The notes beneath the pieces are model-generated. The model ran no database searches. It saw only the letters and a list, made by a program, of their open reading frames with translations, and was not told the origin of the DNA. The translations under genes were made by a program, and so were the position numbers. Below, piece after piece: positions 46,809-55,608 of a DNA stretch of 64,000 bases. Numbering within the stretch: position 1 is the first letter of the stretch; every line of letters starts with the position of its first letter. The DNA is from an uncultured Pseudodesulfovibrio sp. (GTDB lineage Bacteria; Desulfobacterota; Desulfovibrionia; Desulfovibrionales; Desulfovibrionaceae), in assembly GCF_963675635.1 (NCBI RefSeq), contig NZ_OY776488.1:2748001-2812000 (forward strand). The letters run 5' to 3'.

Positions 46809-48173
46809 TTATGGCGTTTGTCTTACTATTTCCCGAATGGCGACAAGTCCCTTTTCAAGTTCTGCAAGGGTGTCCGCTCCTGTCAGTGATATGCGGGCCG
46901 CAGCCGGGGCCACTGTTTCTCCTACAGTGAATTTCTCCGCACCAAAGACATTGATTCCCCGCATATGCGCTGCCTTTTCGAAAGTCTGTCCGGTCCACGG
47001 CTCGGGCAGGTCCAGCCAGAGATAGAAGCCACTTTGCTTTCCCCGAAACCGTAACCCTTCTAAAACGTCACAGGCGAGCATATATCGTCGTGATGCCGCC
47101 GTACGCTTGTTGTGCACCACCTGATCTGCCGTGCCGTCATTAATCCACATTGCAGCCAGCTCTGCGTTGAGCGAGGGAGTCATCCAGATGGTGTTGAGCA
47201 CGGCCTGGGCCAACGGCTTGAGCAAGTGCCTTGGGGCAACGAGAAACGCTACGCGCAATCCTGCCGCCAGAGATTTTGACATGCCCGCTATGAAGATGCT
47301 GCGCTCCGGGGCGCGGTTCGCCACAGGCGTATTGTCCGTACGATCGGTCAGATCGTAAGCATCATCCTCAATGACGATAAAGTCGTGCTTCTTGGCAAGC
47401 TGGGCTATTTCAGTGCGCCGGGCTTCCGGGATGGTCACGGTTGTCGGGTTGTGCACGCCGGGCATGAGATAGACCGCTTTGATCTCATCTCGGCGGCAGG
47501 CCGCGTCCAGGCTGGCGGGAATCATCCCGTCGCTGTCCATTTCAATGGGAACCAGTCTGATGCCGAACATGGAAGCCAGTGTTTTCATGCCGGGATATGT
47601 CAGCGCGTCTGTAGCGATACGGTCGCCGGGTCGGAGCAGGCCACCCAGGCAGCAGGTCAGGGCGTGCTGGGCGCCGGAACAGACAATGACGTTCTCAGGT
47701 TCGGTGTTCAGTCCGTATCGCGAAGCCCATGCCGCACCGGCCCTGCGGTGGGACGCCAGGCCGCGTGGGTCCGTATAACGCATAAATGACGTCGGGTCTT
47801 TGCGTCTGGCTATCCGCCTGAATCCCTCGGATATATCCGGGTCCATGTGGTGTAGCGGAGCGACCAGCCCCAGTTCCAGCATGCCGGGCGTGGTGGGTTC
47901 AAAGGACACGAGCGAAGTGGATGTGGTGGCATCCGAGGCCACGAATGTTCCGCGCCCTACCGTGCCGGAAACCAGGCCTCGCTTTTCAGCTTCCCTGTAG
48001 GCGCGTGTAACGGTGGACACATTGACGCCCAGACCATCGGCGAGGTCTCGGTGGGTGGGCAGGCGTTCACCGGGAGTCAGCCTGCCTGTTGCGATATCCC
48101 GTTCAATGGCGTCTGCCAACCCTTTGTAGAGAGGGTCGACTCCTTCCGTGAGGACTGGTGAATATATTGTCAT
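46809..48173 (-). CDS. MocR-type GntR/aminotransferase regulator
   Basis: A 454-residue regulator: a GntR winged helix (LADAIERDIATGRLTPGERL, HRDLADGLGVNVSTVTRAYRE) joined to a fold-I PLP aminotransferase domain (ERSIFIAGMSKSLAAGLRV holds the PLP lysine; IVIEDDAYDL). MocR proteins sense PLP or amino acids and control adjacent genes. The divergent LysE-family exporter is the likely target. The ATG at 48173 lies in the middle of a perfect palindrome and has no ribosome site; a TTGACA/TATATT promoter puts the predicted transcript start at this ATG, so the mRNA may be leaderless. Confidence 0.9.
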   Translation of the reverse strand: MTIYSPVLTEGVDPLYKGLADAIERDIATGRLTPGERLPTHRDLADGLGVNVSTVTRAYREAEKRGLVSGTVGRGTFVASDATTSTSLVSFEPTTPGMLELGLVAPLHHMDPDISEGFRRIARRKDPTSFMRYTDPRGLASHRRAGAAWASRYGLNTEPENVIVCSGAQHALTCCLGGLLRPGDRIATDALTYPGMKTLASMFGIRLVPIEMDSDGMIPASLDAACRRDEIKAVYLMPGVHNPTTVTIPEARRTEIAQLAKKHDFIVIEDDAYDLTDRTDNTPVANRAPERSIFIAGMSKSLAAGLRVAFLVAPRHLLKPLAQAVLNTIWMTPSLNAELAAMWINDGTADQVVHNKRTAASRRYMLACDVLEGLRFRGKQSGFYLWLDLPEPWTGQTFEKAAHMRGINVFGAEKFTVGETVAPAAARISLTGADTLAELEKGLVAIREIVRQTP

Positions 48174-48188
48174 GCAGACAATATATTC
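48160..48188. promoter_or_regulatory. 12-bp perfect palindrome over the MocR start codon
   Basis: GAATATATTGTC (48160-48171), ATGCA, GACAATATATTC (48177-48188): a complete inverted repeat with 5-nt spacer. It covers the -10 and start codon of the MocR gene and the -35 zone of the divergent exporter (candidate CAGACA/TACAAT, -10 at 48199-48204). A dimeric GntR-type operator controlling both is likely. Confidence 0.65.
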
Positions 48189-48209
48189 ATTGACTCCATA
48201 CAATGTCAA
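48180..48209 (-). promoter_or_regulatory. Promoter of the MocR gene
   Basis: On the minus strand TTGACA (48209-48204), an 18-bp spacer, and TATATT (48185-48180), six bases before the ATG at 48173. Both hexamers are near consensus. Confidence 0.6.
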
Positions 48210-48274
48210 ACATACGCATGCAGCATGGAAAACCGTCTGATCGCAGCCTGTTGTCTGAACTATGAGGGGGCATC

Positions 48275-48877
48275 ATGAATCTGGAGATATTCGTCGCATT
48301 CGTCTTGTTTGCCATTGTTATGACCGGGACACCCGGTGTCGGCAACCTGACCATGATGGGTATTGGGCAAACCACGGGATTTCGGTCCGCACTGCCGTTT
48401 CTGGGTGGTACCGTTGTGGGGATGTTTGCTCTGAATGTTTTTGTGGGCCTCGGTTTGGGCGGGTTGTTTCTGGCGTCATCAAACATAGCGTGGAGCATGA
48501 AGATTGGTGGGATGGGGTACATCTGTTATCTTGGTTGGAAACTGCTGACCATGCAGATCGCGGCAGGGACCGTGCATAAACGATTCACTTTTCTTGAGGG
48601 CGTTGTCCTGCACCCACTCAACCCCAAAAGTTGGGCCATGTCTGTAGTGGGATTCAGTCAATTGGCTGATCCATCCATATCGCTCTGGGTGCAGATGGGT
48701 GTTTTCGTGGTGACTTTCATGGCGCTCCAGACCCTGTTTCATTCAACTTGGGGGCTGGCCGGATCTGCCATCATGTGCACCCTCAAGTCTCGACGGATGC
48801 TGGTCGGTATCAACTGTATTCTGGTAGTCGTCATGGTGGGCGCTACCGCATACGCGCTGTTTCTGAGTCCGGCTTAA
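48275..48877 (+). CDS. LysE/RhtB family amino-acid exporter
   Basis: A 200-residue protein with about six helices. [20 protein letters not shown] then [18 protein letters not shown] is the RhtB-type start, where TPGP is usual but TPGV occurs here; [17 protein letters not shown] is the second motif. Likely exports a hydrophobic or neutral amino acid. GAGGGGG precedes the ATG. It is divergent from the MocR gene and its end overlaps the convergent fumC by four bases. Confidence 0.9.
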   Translation: MNLEIFVAFVLFAIVMTGTPGVGNLTMMGIGQTTGFRSALPFLGGTVVGMFALNVFVGLGLGGLFLASSNIAWSMKIGGMGYICYLGWKLLTMQIAAGTVHKRFTFLEGVVLHPLNPKSWAMSVVGFSQLADPSISLWVQMGVFVVTFMALQTLFHSTWGLAGSAIMCTLKSRRMLVGINCILVVVMVGATAYALFLSPA

Positions 48878-50268
48878 CCCTTGGGGCCGAGCATGGTGTC
48901 CGGCACAACGAGCAATTCGAATTCCTGCTCACTGATCATGCCGAGCTCCAGGGCGGCCTCTTTGAGTGTCTGTCCGGTTTCATGGGCATGATGTGCAATG
49001 GAAGCCGCCTTTTCATAGCCGATAGCTGGAGTCAACGCAGTGACCAGCATCAGTGATTGGGCGAGGTTGGATTCAATGCGTTCGAGGTTTGGCTCCAGTC
49101 CTTCGAGCAGGTGCTTTCGAAAACTGCGCATGCCGTCGGTGAGCAGCCGGATAGAATGGAGTACATTGCGGATGATGAGAGGTTTGTATGCATTCATCTG
49201 GAGCGCACCACTTGTGCCGCCCATGGTCACTGCCGCGTCATTGGCGATCACCTGCATGGCAACCATGGTCAGGGCTTCGCACTGAGTCGGGTTGACCTTG
49301 CCTGGCATGATGGAGGAACCCGGTTCATTGGCCGGGAGTATCAATTCGGCAATGCCTGCACGGGGTCCGCAGGCCAGCAGTCGAATGTCGTTTGCGATCT
49401 TGTTCAGAGCCACGGCGAGTGTCTTGAGAGTGGCCGAGAACTGTACGAGCGCGTCATGGCTGCCTTGAAGTGCAAACTTGTTGGCTGCCGGGACAAAAGG
49501 GAGTCCAGTCAGTTTGGCGATGGCGTTTATGGCGTCTTCGTCAAATCCGGGGTGGGTATTAATGCCCGTACCCACGGCAGTGCCCCCAAGCGGCAGAACA
49601 TAGAGTTCACTCAAGGCGGTGTCGATTCTGTAGAGCGTTTCCTTGAGGATGGTTCCGTATCCGGAAAATTCTTGTCCAAGAGTGAGCGGGGTCGCATCCT
49701 GCATGTGGGTTCGACCTATTTTTATGATGTCATTCCACGTTTCGGCCTTGGCGAAAAATGAGTCTTTGAGGATGCGAAGCGAAGGGATGAGTAAGGAAAA
49801 ACATTGAATAGCAACAGTCATATACATAACTGACGGAAAGTTATCGTTAGTTGACTGGCTTTTATTGATATGATCGTTGGGATGGACTGGGTTCCTGGAA
49901 CCGAGCGGCTGTCCTGCCAGTTGTGAACATCGGTTGGAAATGACTTCGTTGACGTTCATGTTGTATTGGGTACCGGACCCGGAAATCCAAACCGGAAGCG
50001 GGAACATGTCATGATGCTGGCCGTCGATTATTTCGTCACAGACGTGTACGATAAGGTCTTTTGTTTTTGTATCGAGATGTTTTTTTTCATGGTTGGCGAG
50101 TGCACATGCTTTTTTGAGAATGGCGTATGGGACGATCATTTCTCGCGGCATGCGTTCGTCATCAATTCGAAAAAGAGTCAGGGCGCGTTGTGTCTGTGCC
50201 CCCCATAAAGCCTGTTCCGGGACTTCAATCGATCCAAGGCTGTCTGTTTCCGTTCTGAATTTCGTCAT
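48874..50268 (-). CDS. fumC: Class II fumarate hydratase
   Basis: A 464-residue iron-free fumarase, interconverting fumarate and malate. Signature [15 protein letters not shown] is intact; other family stretches are [38 protein letters not shown] and [17 protein letters not shown]. The ATG at 50268 follows GGAGGG; an earlier in-frame ATG at 50289 lacks such a site. In sulfate reducers it links malate, fumarate and aspartate use, and the aspartate pathway genes lie 8 kb to the right. Confidence 0.96.
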   Translation of the reverse strand: MTKFRTETDSLGSIEVPEQALWGAQTQRALTLFRIDDERMPREMIVPYAILKKACALANHEKKHLDTKTKDLIVHVCDEIIDGQHHDMFPLPVWISGSGTQYNMNVNEVISNRCSQLAGQPLGSRNPVHPNDHINKSQSTNDNFPSVMYMTVAIQCFSLLIPSLRILKDSFFAKAETWNDIIKIGRTHMQDATPLTLGQEFSGYGTILKETLYRIDTALSELYVLPLGGTAVGTGINTHPGFDEDAINAIAKLTGLPFVPAANKFALQGSHDALVQFSATLKTLAVALNKIANDIRLLACGPRAGIAELILPANEPGSSIMPGKVNPTQCEALTMVAMQVIANDAAVTMGGTSGALQMNAYKPLIIRNVLHSIRLLTDGMRSFRKHLLEGLEPNLERIESNLAQSLMLVTALTPAIGYEKAASIAHHAHETGQTLKEAALELGMISEQEFELLVVPDTMLGPKG

Positions 50269-50449
50269 GGTCCCTCCTGTGATTGGCATTGAAGACCGTA
50301 TCTGAAGTTCTGTCCGGCCTCAACCGGCGGGTGTTATTATGTGATGCTGTGAATGGGTGCTGTCCGGTATGTTGAGCTATCTCTTGTAGCTGACAATATG
50401 GTTTGAAGGATTTGAAGTTGGGCGGGGAACAGAAGGTGGGATCAAAAGC

Positions 50450-50488
50450 GTGTTAAAACAAACGGCCCCTGCATATGCAGGGGCCGTT
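50450..50488 (-). terminator. Terminator of the dCache chemoreceptor gene
   Basis: A perfect 28-base palindrome (50461-50488, core GGCCCCTGCATATGCAGGGG) is followed on the minus strand by TGTTTTAAC. It lies 78 nt after the stop at 50566. Confidence 0.8.
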
Positions 50489-50565
50489 CTTATAGGAGTA
50501 TCGAGGCTTATACCATAAGCCGCCAAAAGATGAGCGGGTGCCAACGAAGGCCTCCGCTCTTTTTT

Positions 50566-52620
50566 TTAGAACCGTTCGAAGTCCTGGTCATCATTCATTT
50601 CCAGGGCAACACCACCTTGTGCTTTCCGAGTCGAAGCCTGAGGGGTGGGGTTCGTTGCATTCAAGGCCCTGGCCGGCTTCCTTTTTGCGACAACCTGTTT
50701 GACGTATCCGCCCTCTTCGAGTTTGAAGAAGGATACCGTGGACTGCAGTTGAGTGGCCTGATTGGACAGTTCGCTCGATGTCGAGGACATCTCTTCCGAG
50801 GCCGCAGCATTCTGCTGCACAACACTGTCGAGCTGCTGAATTGCGGTATTGATCTGGGAAGCACCGGCATTCTGCTCATTGCTGGCGGTGGTGATTTCCT
50901 CAACCAGTTCAGCCGTCCGCTGGATGTCCGGAACAAGTTTGCCGAGCAGTTCGCCTGCGCGGTCTGCAACGTCAACGCTTTCAGTGGCCAACTGGCTGAT
51001 TTCACCGGCAGCGACGCCTGAGCGTTCCGCCAGCTTCCTGACTTCAGCCGCGACAACCGCAAACCCCTTGCCGTGTTCACCGGCACGGGCTGCTTCGATG
51101 GCTGCGTTCAGGGCGAGCAAGTTGGTCTGTCGTGCTATTTCTTCAATGATACTGATTTTGTCAGCAATTTCCCGCATGGCTGTAACAGCCTCGGATACGG
51201 CCTTGCCGCCTTCTTCGGCCTGCTTGGCTGCGCCGTCTGCCAGAATTTGCGTCTGAGCGGCATTGTCAGCGTTCTGGCTGATGTTGGAAGCCATTTCTTC
51301 CATGCTGGAGGAAACCTCTTCAATGGAGGCAGCCTGCTCGGTCGCGCCTTGTGACAGAGCGATGGAAGTGGAGGACAGCTCCTCGGAGCCGGAGGCGACG
51401 TTATCTGTTACACCGCGTACTTCGCTGACGACGCTTCTGAGGTTCGCACCCATTTCTGCAAGTGTCGAGGCCATCACGCCTATTTCGTCCTTCTGGTCGA
51501 TGTCGAGTCGGGCCATGAGATTGCCTGAAGCAATTTCCTTGGCGAAATCGACAGCTTTAATCAGGGAGCTGGTGATGGCTCGTGCAAGCAGAAGAATGAC
51601 AACCACAACCAGGATGATTGCAGATATGGTCAGGATGACGCTCAAGAACAGGAAGGCGTCGGCGTCTTCATAGATCTTGTCCTTGGGAATGGCGATACCG
51701 ATTGACCAGGGAGAGCCGGTGCCACGGATCAGAATGGGCTGGAAAACGAACAGGTATTCCATGTCATCCAGTGGGGATACGATGAAATCTTCATACTGTT
51801 TACCGTTTTCTAAAGAGGAAAGAATGGTACTTTTGAGTTCAGGAGGGAAGGCCTCAGTAATGTTTTTGCCCACCACACTGCTGTTGGGATGCGCGACACA
51901 ATAGCCTTTGTTTGAGGCGATGAAAGCATACCCACTTCCCATCGGCTTGATGCCATCCACCATTTTCTGGAAGGCGCTGAGAACAAAGTCGATGCCGACG
52001 ATGCCTATGAACTTGCCATCTTCATGGATGGGAACACTGATTGTGGACATGTTTGTCTTGGCCACTTCGGTGTAATAAGGCTCCGTCAGGAACGGGCCGT
52101 TTTTGTCACGGGGGCCTTTGTACCACATGCGTGTGTTCGGATAGTCGTATTTGGTGAGGTTCACGACCTTCAGTGTGCCGCCTTCCTTCCACCAGTAGTT
52201 GCCGTATGCGCCGTTCATGTGTTCCCACATGGGGTCGCCTGTTGCATTGAATTCCGCGTCCCTGCCATCGAGGGCATTTGGCTCGAAACAGGACTGAATT
52301 CCATAAAAAGACTCATCGGATACAGCGACCTGTTTTTGGATTTCATCGACAATTGAACGGTCAACAATAGTCCTGTCCTTGATCATTCCGCCGAAAATTG
52401 CGGCTGTCGTGACACTGGCATCGAGTGCTTTTTCAATATCGTTTTTGACTTGGTTGCCGTACCTGTTGGACATCTCCTGAGCAATTTCCCGAGCGGAATC
52501 AATAGAGATGGTTTGAGTTTTGGACACGACAATGGCCGTGTATACCACGAGGATGAGGGAAACAACGAGACAGACGCTTCCCCCGATTTTGATCCTGAGT
52601 GAAAGATCTTTGAACGCCAT
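50566..52620 (-). CDS. Methyl-accepting chemotaxis protein with dCache sensor
   Basis: A 684-residue receptor: membrane helix (residues 12-32), a large dCache periplasmic domain (about 40-320; [21 protein letters not shown] and [14 protein letters not shown] are typical), second helix (about 325-350), HAMP, and the signalling hairpin with [20 protein letters not shown]. Such sensors bind amino acids, amines or organic acids. AAGGGAG lies before the ATG. It diverges from the sigma-fusion gene and shares with it a 12-base element at the same distance from the start codon. Confidence 0.95.
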   Translation of the reverse strand: MAFKDLSLRIKIGGSVCLVVSLILVVYTAIVVSKTQTISIDSAREIAQEMSNRYGNQVKNDIEKALDASVTTAAIFGGMIKDRTIVDRSIVDEIQKQVAVSDESFYGIQSCFEPNALDGRDAEFNATGDPMWEHMNGAYGNYWWKEGGTLKVVNLTKYDYPNTRMWYKGPRDKNGPFLTEPYYTEVAKTNMSTISVPIHEDGKFIGIVGIDFVLSAFQKMVDGIKPMGSGYAFIASNKGYCVAHPNSSVVGKNITEAFPPELKSTILSSLENGKQYEDFIVSPLDDMEYLFVFQPILIRGTGSPWSIGIAIPKDKIYEDADAFLFLSVILTISAIILVVVVILLLARAITSSLIKAVDFAKEIASGNLMARLDIDQKDEIGVMASTLAEMGANLRSVVSEVRGVTDNVASGSEELSSTSIALSQGATEQAASIEEVSSSMEEMASNISQNADNAAQTQILADGAAKQAEEGGKAVSEAVTAMREIADKISIIEEIARQTNLLALNAAIEAARAGEHGKGFAVVAAEVRKLAERSGVAAGEISQLATESVDVADRAGELLGKLVPDIQRTAELVEEITTASNEQNAGASQINTAIQQLDSVVQQNAAASEEMSSTSSELSNQATQLQSTVSFFKLEEGGYVKQVVAKRKPARALNATNPTPQASTRKAQGGVALEMNDDQDFERF

Positions 52621-52670
52621 AACATACTCCCTTGAAAGTTTTTTTCTAGATCAGAATACGTATAATGACC

Positions 52671-52682
52671 CTTTAGTGGTAT
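52671..52682 (-). promoter_or_regulatory. 12-base element upstream of the chemoreceptor gene
   Basis: On the minus strand ATACCACTAAAG, separated by exactly 50 nt from the ATG at 52620. The same word occurs in the same orientation relative to the divergent gene. Confidence 0.55.
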
Positions 52683-52848
52683 TATATATTTTCTTTTTTT
52701 GGAGGAAGTTAAAGGATAATAGAGATTGTCTCTTATTTATATGTACTGAAAGCCGCACCTAATTATGGGGACAGCTTTGAAAGAGAGGCTTTGTTGTTTA
52801 ATGGATGACTGTTTTCATCGTTTTTCTCGACTATTATTTTTTCTTGAT

Positions 52849-52860
52849 ATACCACTAAAG
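52849..52860 (+). promoter_or_regulatory. 12-base element upstream of the sigma-fusion gene
   Basis: ATACCACTAAAG, separated by exactly 50 nt from the ATG at 52911; second copy of the element at 52671-52682. Confidence 0.55.
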
Positions 52861-52910
52861 CCAATAAGTATGAACAGTTGAGCAAATAGGCATAGAGTAG
52901 GCAGTGGTTC

Positions 52911-54272
52911 ATGGGAAACTTTGTTGGATCAAAGGCGACTCGTGGAATGAACGAGCGGATTTCCGGTTTGATGCCCGGCGTTCTTGCCCGTGCCTATCGA
53001 ATGCTCGGCTCTGGCGATGAAGCCCAGGATGTTGTTCAAGAATCCCTGCTCATAGCCTTTTCCCGGCTTGACCAACTGCGAGATGTAGGGAGTTTTTCCG
53101 CCTGGCTCAATGCTATAGTCGTCTCTCAGTGTCATCGTCAGTTGCGGGTTCGGGGCAGGGAAATATCTCTTGAAAGTCTGGGCCTGTATGAGCCAATTGC
53201 TTCGAAGTCGTTTGATCCTTCGTTAAGTTATGAATCCACATGTTTCCGCGTTGCGGCCAATGATGCTATTTTGCAATTGGCCCCAACCCTGAGGGAAGTC
53301 TGTCAACTGTATTTCGAATCAGGGTATTCTGTCGCTGAAATTGCGGAAGTACTTTCATTAAAACAAGGAACTGTTCGCAAACATCTCCATACCGCCAAAC
53401 CCTTGTTGGCTGATATGTTGGCGGCCCATATGGGGGAGCCTGCCATTAAGGTCGGATATCTTCCGATCTCGGATCATCTTCTGGGTATGGTGGCCCATCG
53501 ATTGAATATGGGGCGGAACTTCCGAATTCACATGAAGCGTTTTCTGTCCTGGTCTGCCCTTGCCAGTGCATTGCGGCGGGGAACGATTAACACCGCGTTC
53601 ATCATGGCCCCGCTGGCTATGCAGTTGTGCAATTCAGGGACACCTCTCAAATATATCATGGATGGGCATCACGATGGCAGTGCCCTGACAGCTTCTTCCG
53701 AAAAGTTGCAGGGCAAGCTCGTGGGTGTGCCTGGACCGTTTTCCACCCATCGAGTCTTGCTCGGTAAATTGGCTATGGATCAACCGGGAAATTGGGGCAA
53801 CGTCGGTACTGCCGACACGAATCCTTCATACGTCATCAATTCTCTGAAACGACAAATTATTGATGCCTTTTTCTGTGCCGAACCGTGGAGTACCAAGTGC
53901 GTCAGTGAGGGCGGAGCCGATGTGCAAATCCGTTCCAAGGACATATCGCCGGGGCATATCTGCTGTGTGGTCGCGGTGCGTGAAGATTTTTCGTCTGCCC
54001 ATCCCGAACTGGTGAACGATTACGTTCGTACACTCTATCAGGCTAGAGACAAGATTTATACGGACAGTGATTATTGTGCCGCGACGCAGGCTGAGTATAC
54101 CGGTGTGCCGCGTGAACTTGCCGCCAGAATCATTGAAGAGGACATCGTGACGTTCGACGACTTGAGCCCGGATAGAGGGCGTATGGATGAATTCATGCAA
54201 TTGGCCCTTGCCAGCGGAGTGCTGTCCAGTTCGTGTGATCTTGACGAGTTCGTGTGTGACGATTTTAGTTGA
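52911..54272 (+). CDS. ECF-type sigma factor fused to NrtA/NMT1-like ligand-binding domain
   Basis: A 453-residue cytoplasmic protein. Residues about 20-85 match sigma-70 region 2 (ARAYRMLGSGDEAQDVVQES) and 120-170 match region 4 (YFESGYSVAEIAEVLSLKQG, TVRKHLHTAK). Residues about 178-450 read like an ABC nitrate/sulfonate/thiamine-precursor binding protein: IKVGYLPISDHLLGMVAHR, FLSWSALASALRRGTINTAF, IMAPLAMQLCNSGTPLKYI, DGHHDGSAL, GVPGPFSTHR. There is no signal peptide or membrane helix, so the ligand would be sensed in the cytoplasm. No anti-sigma gene is near; the binding domain may replace it. The downstream FNT, Mo-enzyme and ferredoxin genes are the likely targets, inferred from position only. 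The start has a weak ribosome site; a second in-frame ATG is at 52947. Confidence 0.85.
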   Translation: MGNFVGSKATRGMNERISGLMPGVLARAYRMLGSGDEAQDVVQESLLIAFSRLDQLRDVGSFSAWLNAIVVSQCHRQLRVRGREISLESLGLYEPIASKSFDPSLSYESTCFRVAANDAILQLAPTLREVCQLYFESGYSVAEIAEVLSLKQGTVRKHLHTAKPLLADMLAAHMGEPAIKVGYLPISDHLLGMVAHRLNMGRNFRIHMKRFLSWSALASALRRGTINTAFIMAPLAMQLCNSGTPLKYIMDGHHDGSALTASSEKLQGKLVGVPGPFSTHRVLLGKLAMDQPGNWGNVGTADTNPSYVINSLKRQIIDAFFCAEPWSTKCVSEGGADVQIRSKDISPGHICCVVAVREDFSSAHPELVNDYVRTLYQARDKIYTDSDYCAATQAEYTGVPRELAARIIEEDIVTFDDLSPDRGRMDEFMQLALASGVLSSSCDLDEFVCDDFS

Positions 54273-54538
54273 TAAATGGCCAGAATCCTTTCTTTCGGTT
54301 ATGAATTTAGGTAAAGATACTTTTTTAATACGCCTGTTTTATTCGGTTTTTTATAAAAACACATATTTTCTCTTCAAGCGGGTAACTTTATTCGTCGCTC
54401 ATGGCTCTTACTAGCGTGGACGGTGAAAAACACCCGTGCTCAATGCGCGACGCTGGTTGGTGAGGACGGATAACCATGCAGCAATTGATGGTATGCATCG
54501 TCAGAGTGAAGACGTGTACCGTTGAATGGGAGAATCGG

Positions 54539-55441
54539 ATGCCTTTGAGTCCAGAGAAACATCTGATGGAAGTCGCAGACGTCTGTGACAAGAAATGGAG
54601 AATGCTCCGGGATAGACCTTTGGCATTTTTGCTTTCTGCTTTTGCGGGAGGGGCTTTTGTCTGTTTTGGTGCCATGCTGGCACTGGCCGTTTCGGCCGGT
54701 GTTCCTGGTAGTCTGGCTCCGGGATTGGCCAATCTGCTCATGGGTTTCGTGTTCATGTTTTCGTTGGTCCTTATCATGTTCAGCGGCATGACCCTTGTCA
54801 CGGCAGATATGGCCTATGGACTGGTCGGTGTGTTTCAGAGCCGCATCACATGGAGGCAGTTCGCCTGGGGACTTTTTGTCGGGTATGTCGGCAATTTCAT
54901 CGGGTCCATGTCCTTCATGTGGATTATGAGCAAAGGTGGCGGTTATCACGCCCTGCCCTGGCTTATGCGGGCCCATGATATTGGGCTGGCAAAGACCGGC
55001 GAGACTGCCATGGAGATCTTTGTCATGGGTATTATCTGTACCTGGACCCTGCAATCAGCCGCCATTCTTTTCATGAAAACCAATGACGATATGAGCAAAA
55101 TAGTTCTGACCGCCTACGGGCCTTTGGCGTTTGTGGCAGGCATGAACGAGCACTGTATAGCGAACATCGGCTTTCTGGCCGTGCCGCTTTTTCAGCAGGA
55201 TATATGGGCTGAGGCTGTTTCCGGAATGAACACTGTTGCTCCGGTGCTGATGCACTGGGGTTTCGGCAAGTTTGGCTGGGCGCATAATCAACTCTTTACG
55301 GTCATGGGAAATGCCATCGGCGGAACGCTCTTCGTGGCGGTAGTGTTCCAATTGGTGGCTGACCCTCTCAAACTCAAGGAATTATACCGCGAACGCCATG
55401 AAACAATGGCTACTGACGGGGAACTCAAGGAGGTGGAATGA
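54539..55441 (+). CDS. Formate/nitrite transporter (FNT) family channel
   Basis: A 300-residue protein with six helices of the FNT fold. The first helix has RPLAFLLSAFAGGAFVCFGA; the central histidine lies in MNEHCIANIGF, matching EHSIANM of FocA/NirC. FNT channels pass small monovalent anions such as formate, nitrite or hydrosulfide. GGGAGA precedes the ATG at 54539; an in-frame ATG at 54476 would add 21 poorly conserved residues. The gene is followed with a four-base overlap by a membrane microprotein and then by the Mo-enzyme genes. Confidence 0.92.
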   Translation: MPLSPEKHLMEVADVCDKKWRMLRDRPLAFLLSAFAGGAFVCFGAMLALAVSAGVPGSLAPGLANLLMGFVFMFSLVLIMFSGMTLVTADMAYGLVGVFQSRITWRQFAWGLFVGYVGNFIGSMSFMWIMSKGGGYHALPWLMRAHDIGLAKTGETAMEIFVMGIICTWTLQSAAILFMKTNDDMSKIVLTAYGPLAFVAGMNEHCIANIGFLAVPLFQQDIWAEAVSGMNTVAPVLMHWGFGKFGWAHNQLFTVMGNAIGGTLFVAVVFQLVADPLKLKELYRERHETMATDGELKEVE

Positions 55442-55569
55442 ACTTTGACTATAGTCCGTTCAACCCGTTGATCTGGGGTGTCTTCATCGCCGTGTGGGCG
55501 TGTATTTGGGTCATCGGGAATGCGTATCGGAAAAAATACCGCTTCAAAGAAGATAGTAAAAAAAAGTAA
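55438..55569 (+). CDS. 43-residue membrane microprotein of the FNT/Mo-enzyme operon
   Basis: ATGA overlap with the FNT stop and a strong AAGGAGGTG ribosome site. The product starts MNFDYSPFNPLIWGVFIAVW, continues through one helix to about residue 28, and ends in a strongly basic tail with seven lysines or arginines in the last 13 residues or so. Single-helix proteins of this shape often stabilise a membrane partner; here the FNT channel is the obvious candidate, or it may dock the soluble enzyme that follows. Confidence 0.75.
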   Translation: MNFDYSPFNPLIWGVFIAVWACIWVIGNAYRKKYRFKEDSKKK

Positions 55570-55608
55570 ATGAGAATGTGTTTTCTGCGATAACAACAGG
55601 AGAACGTT

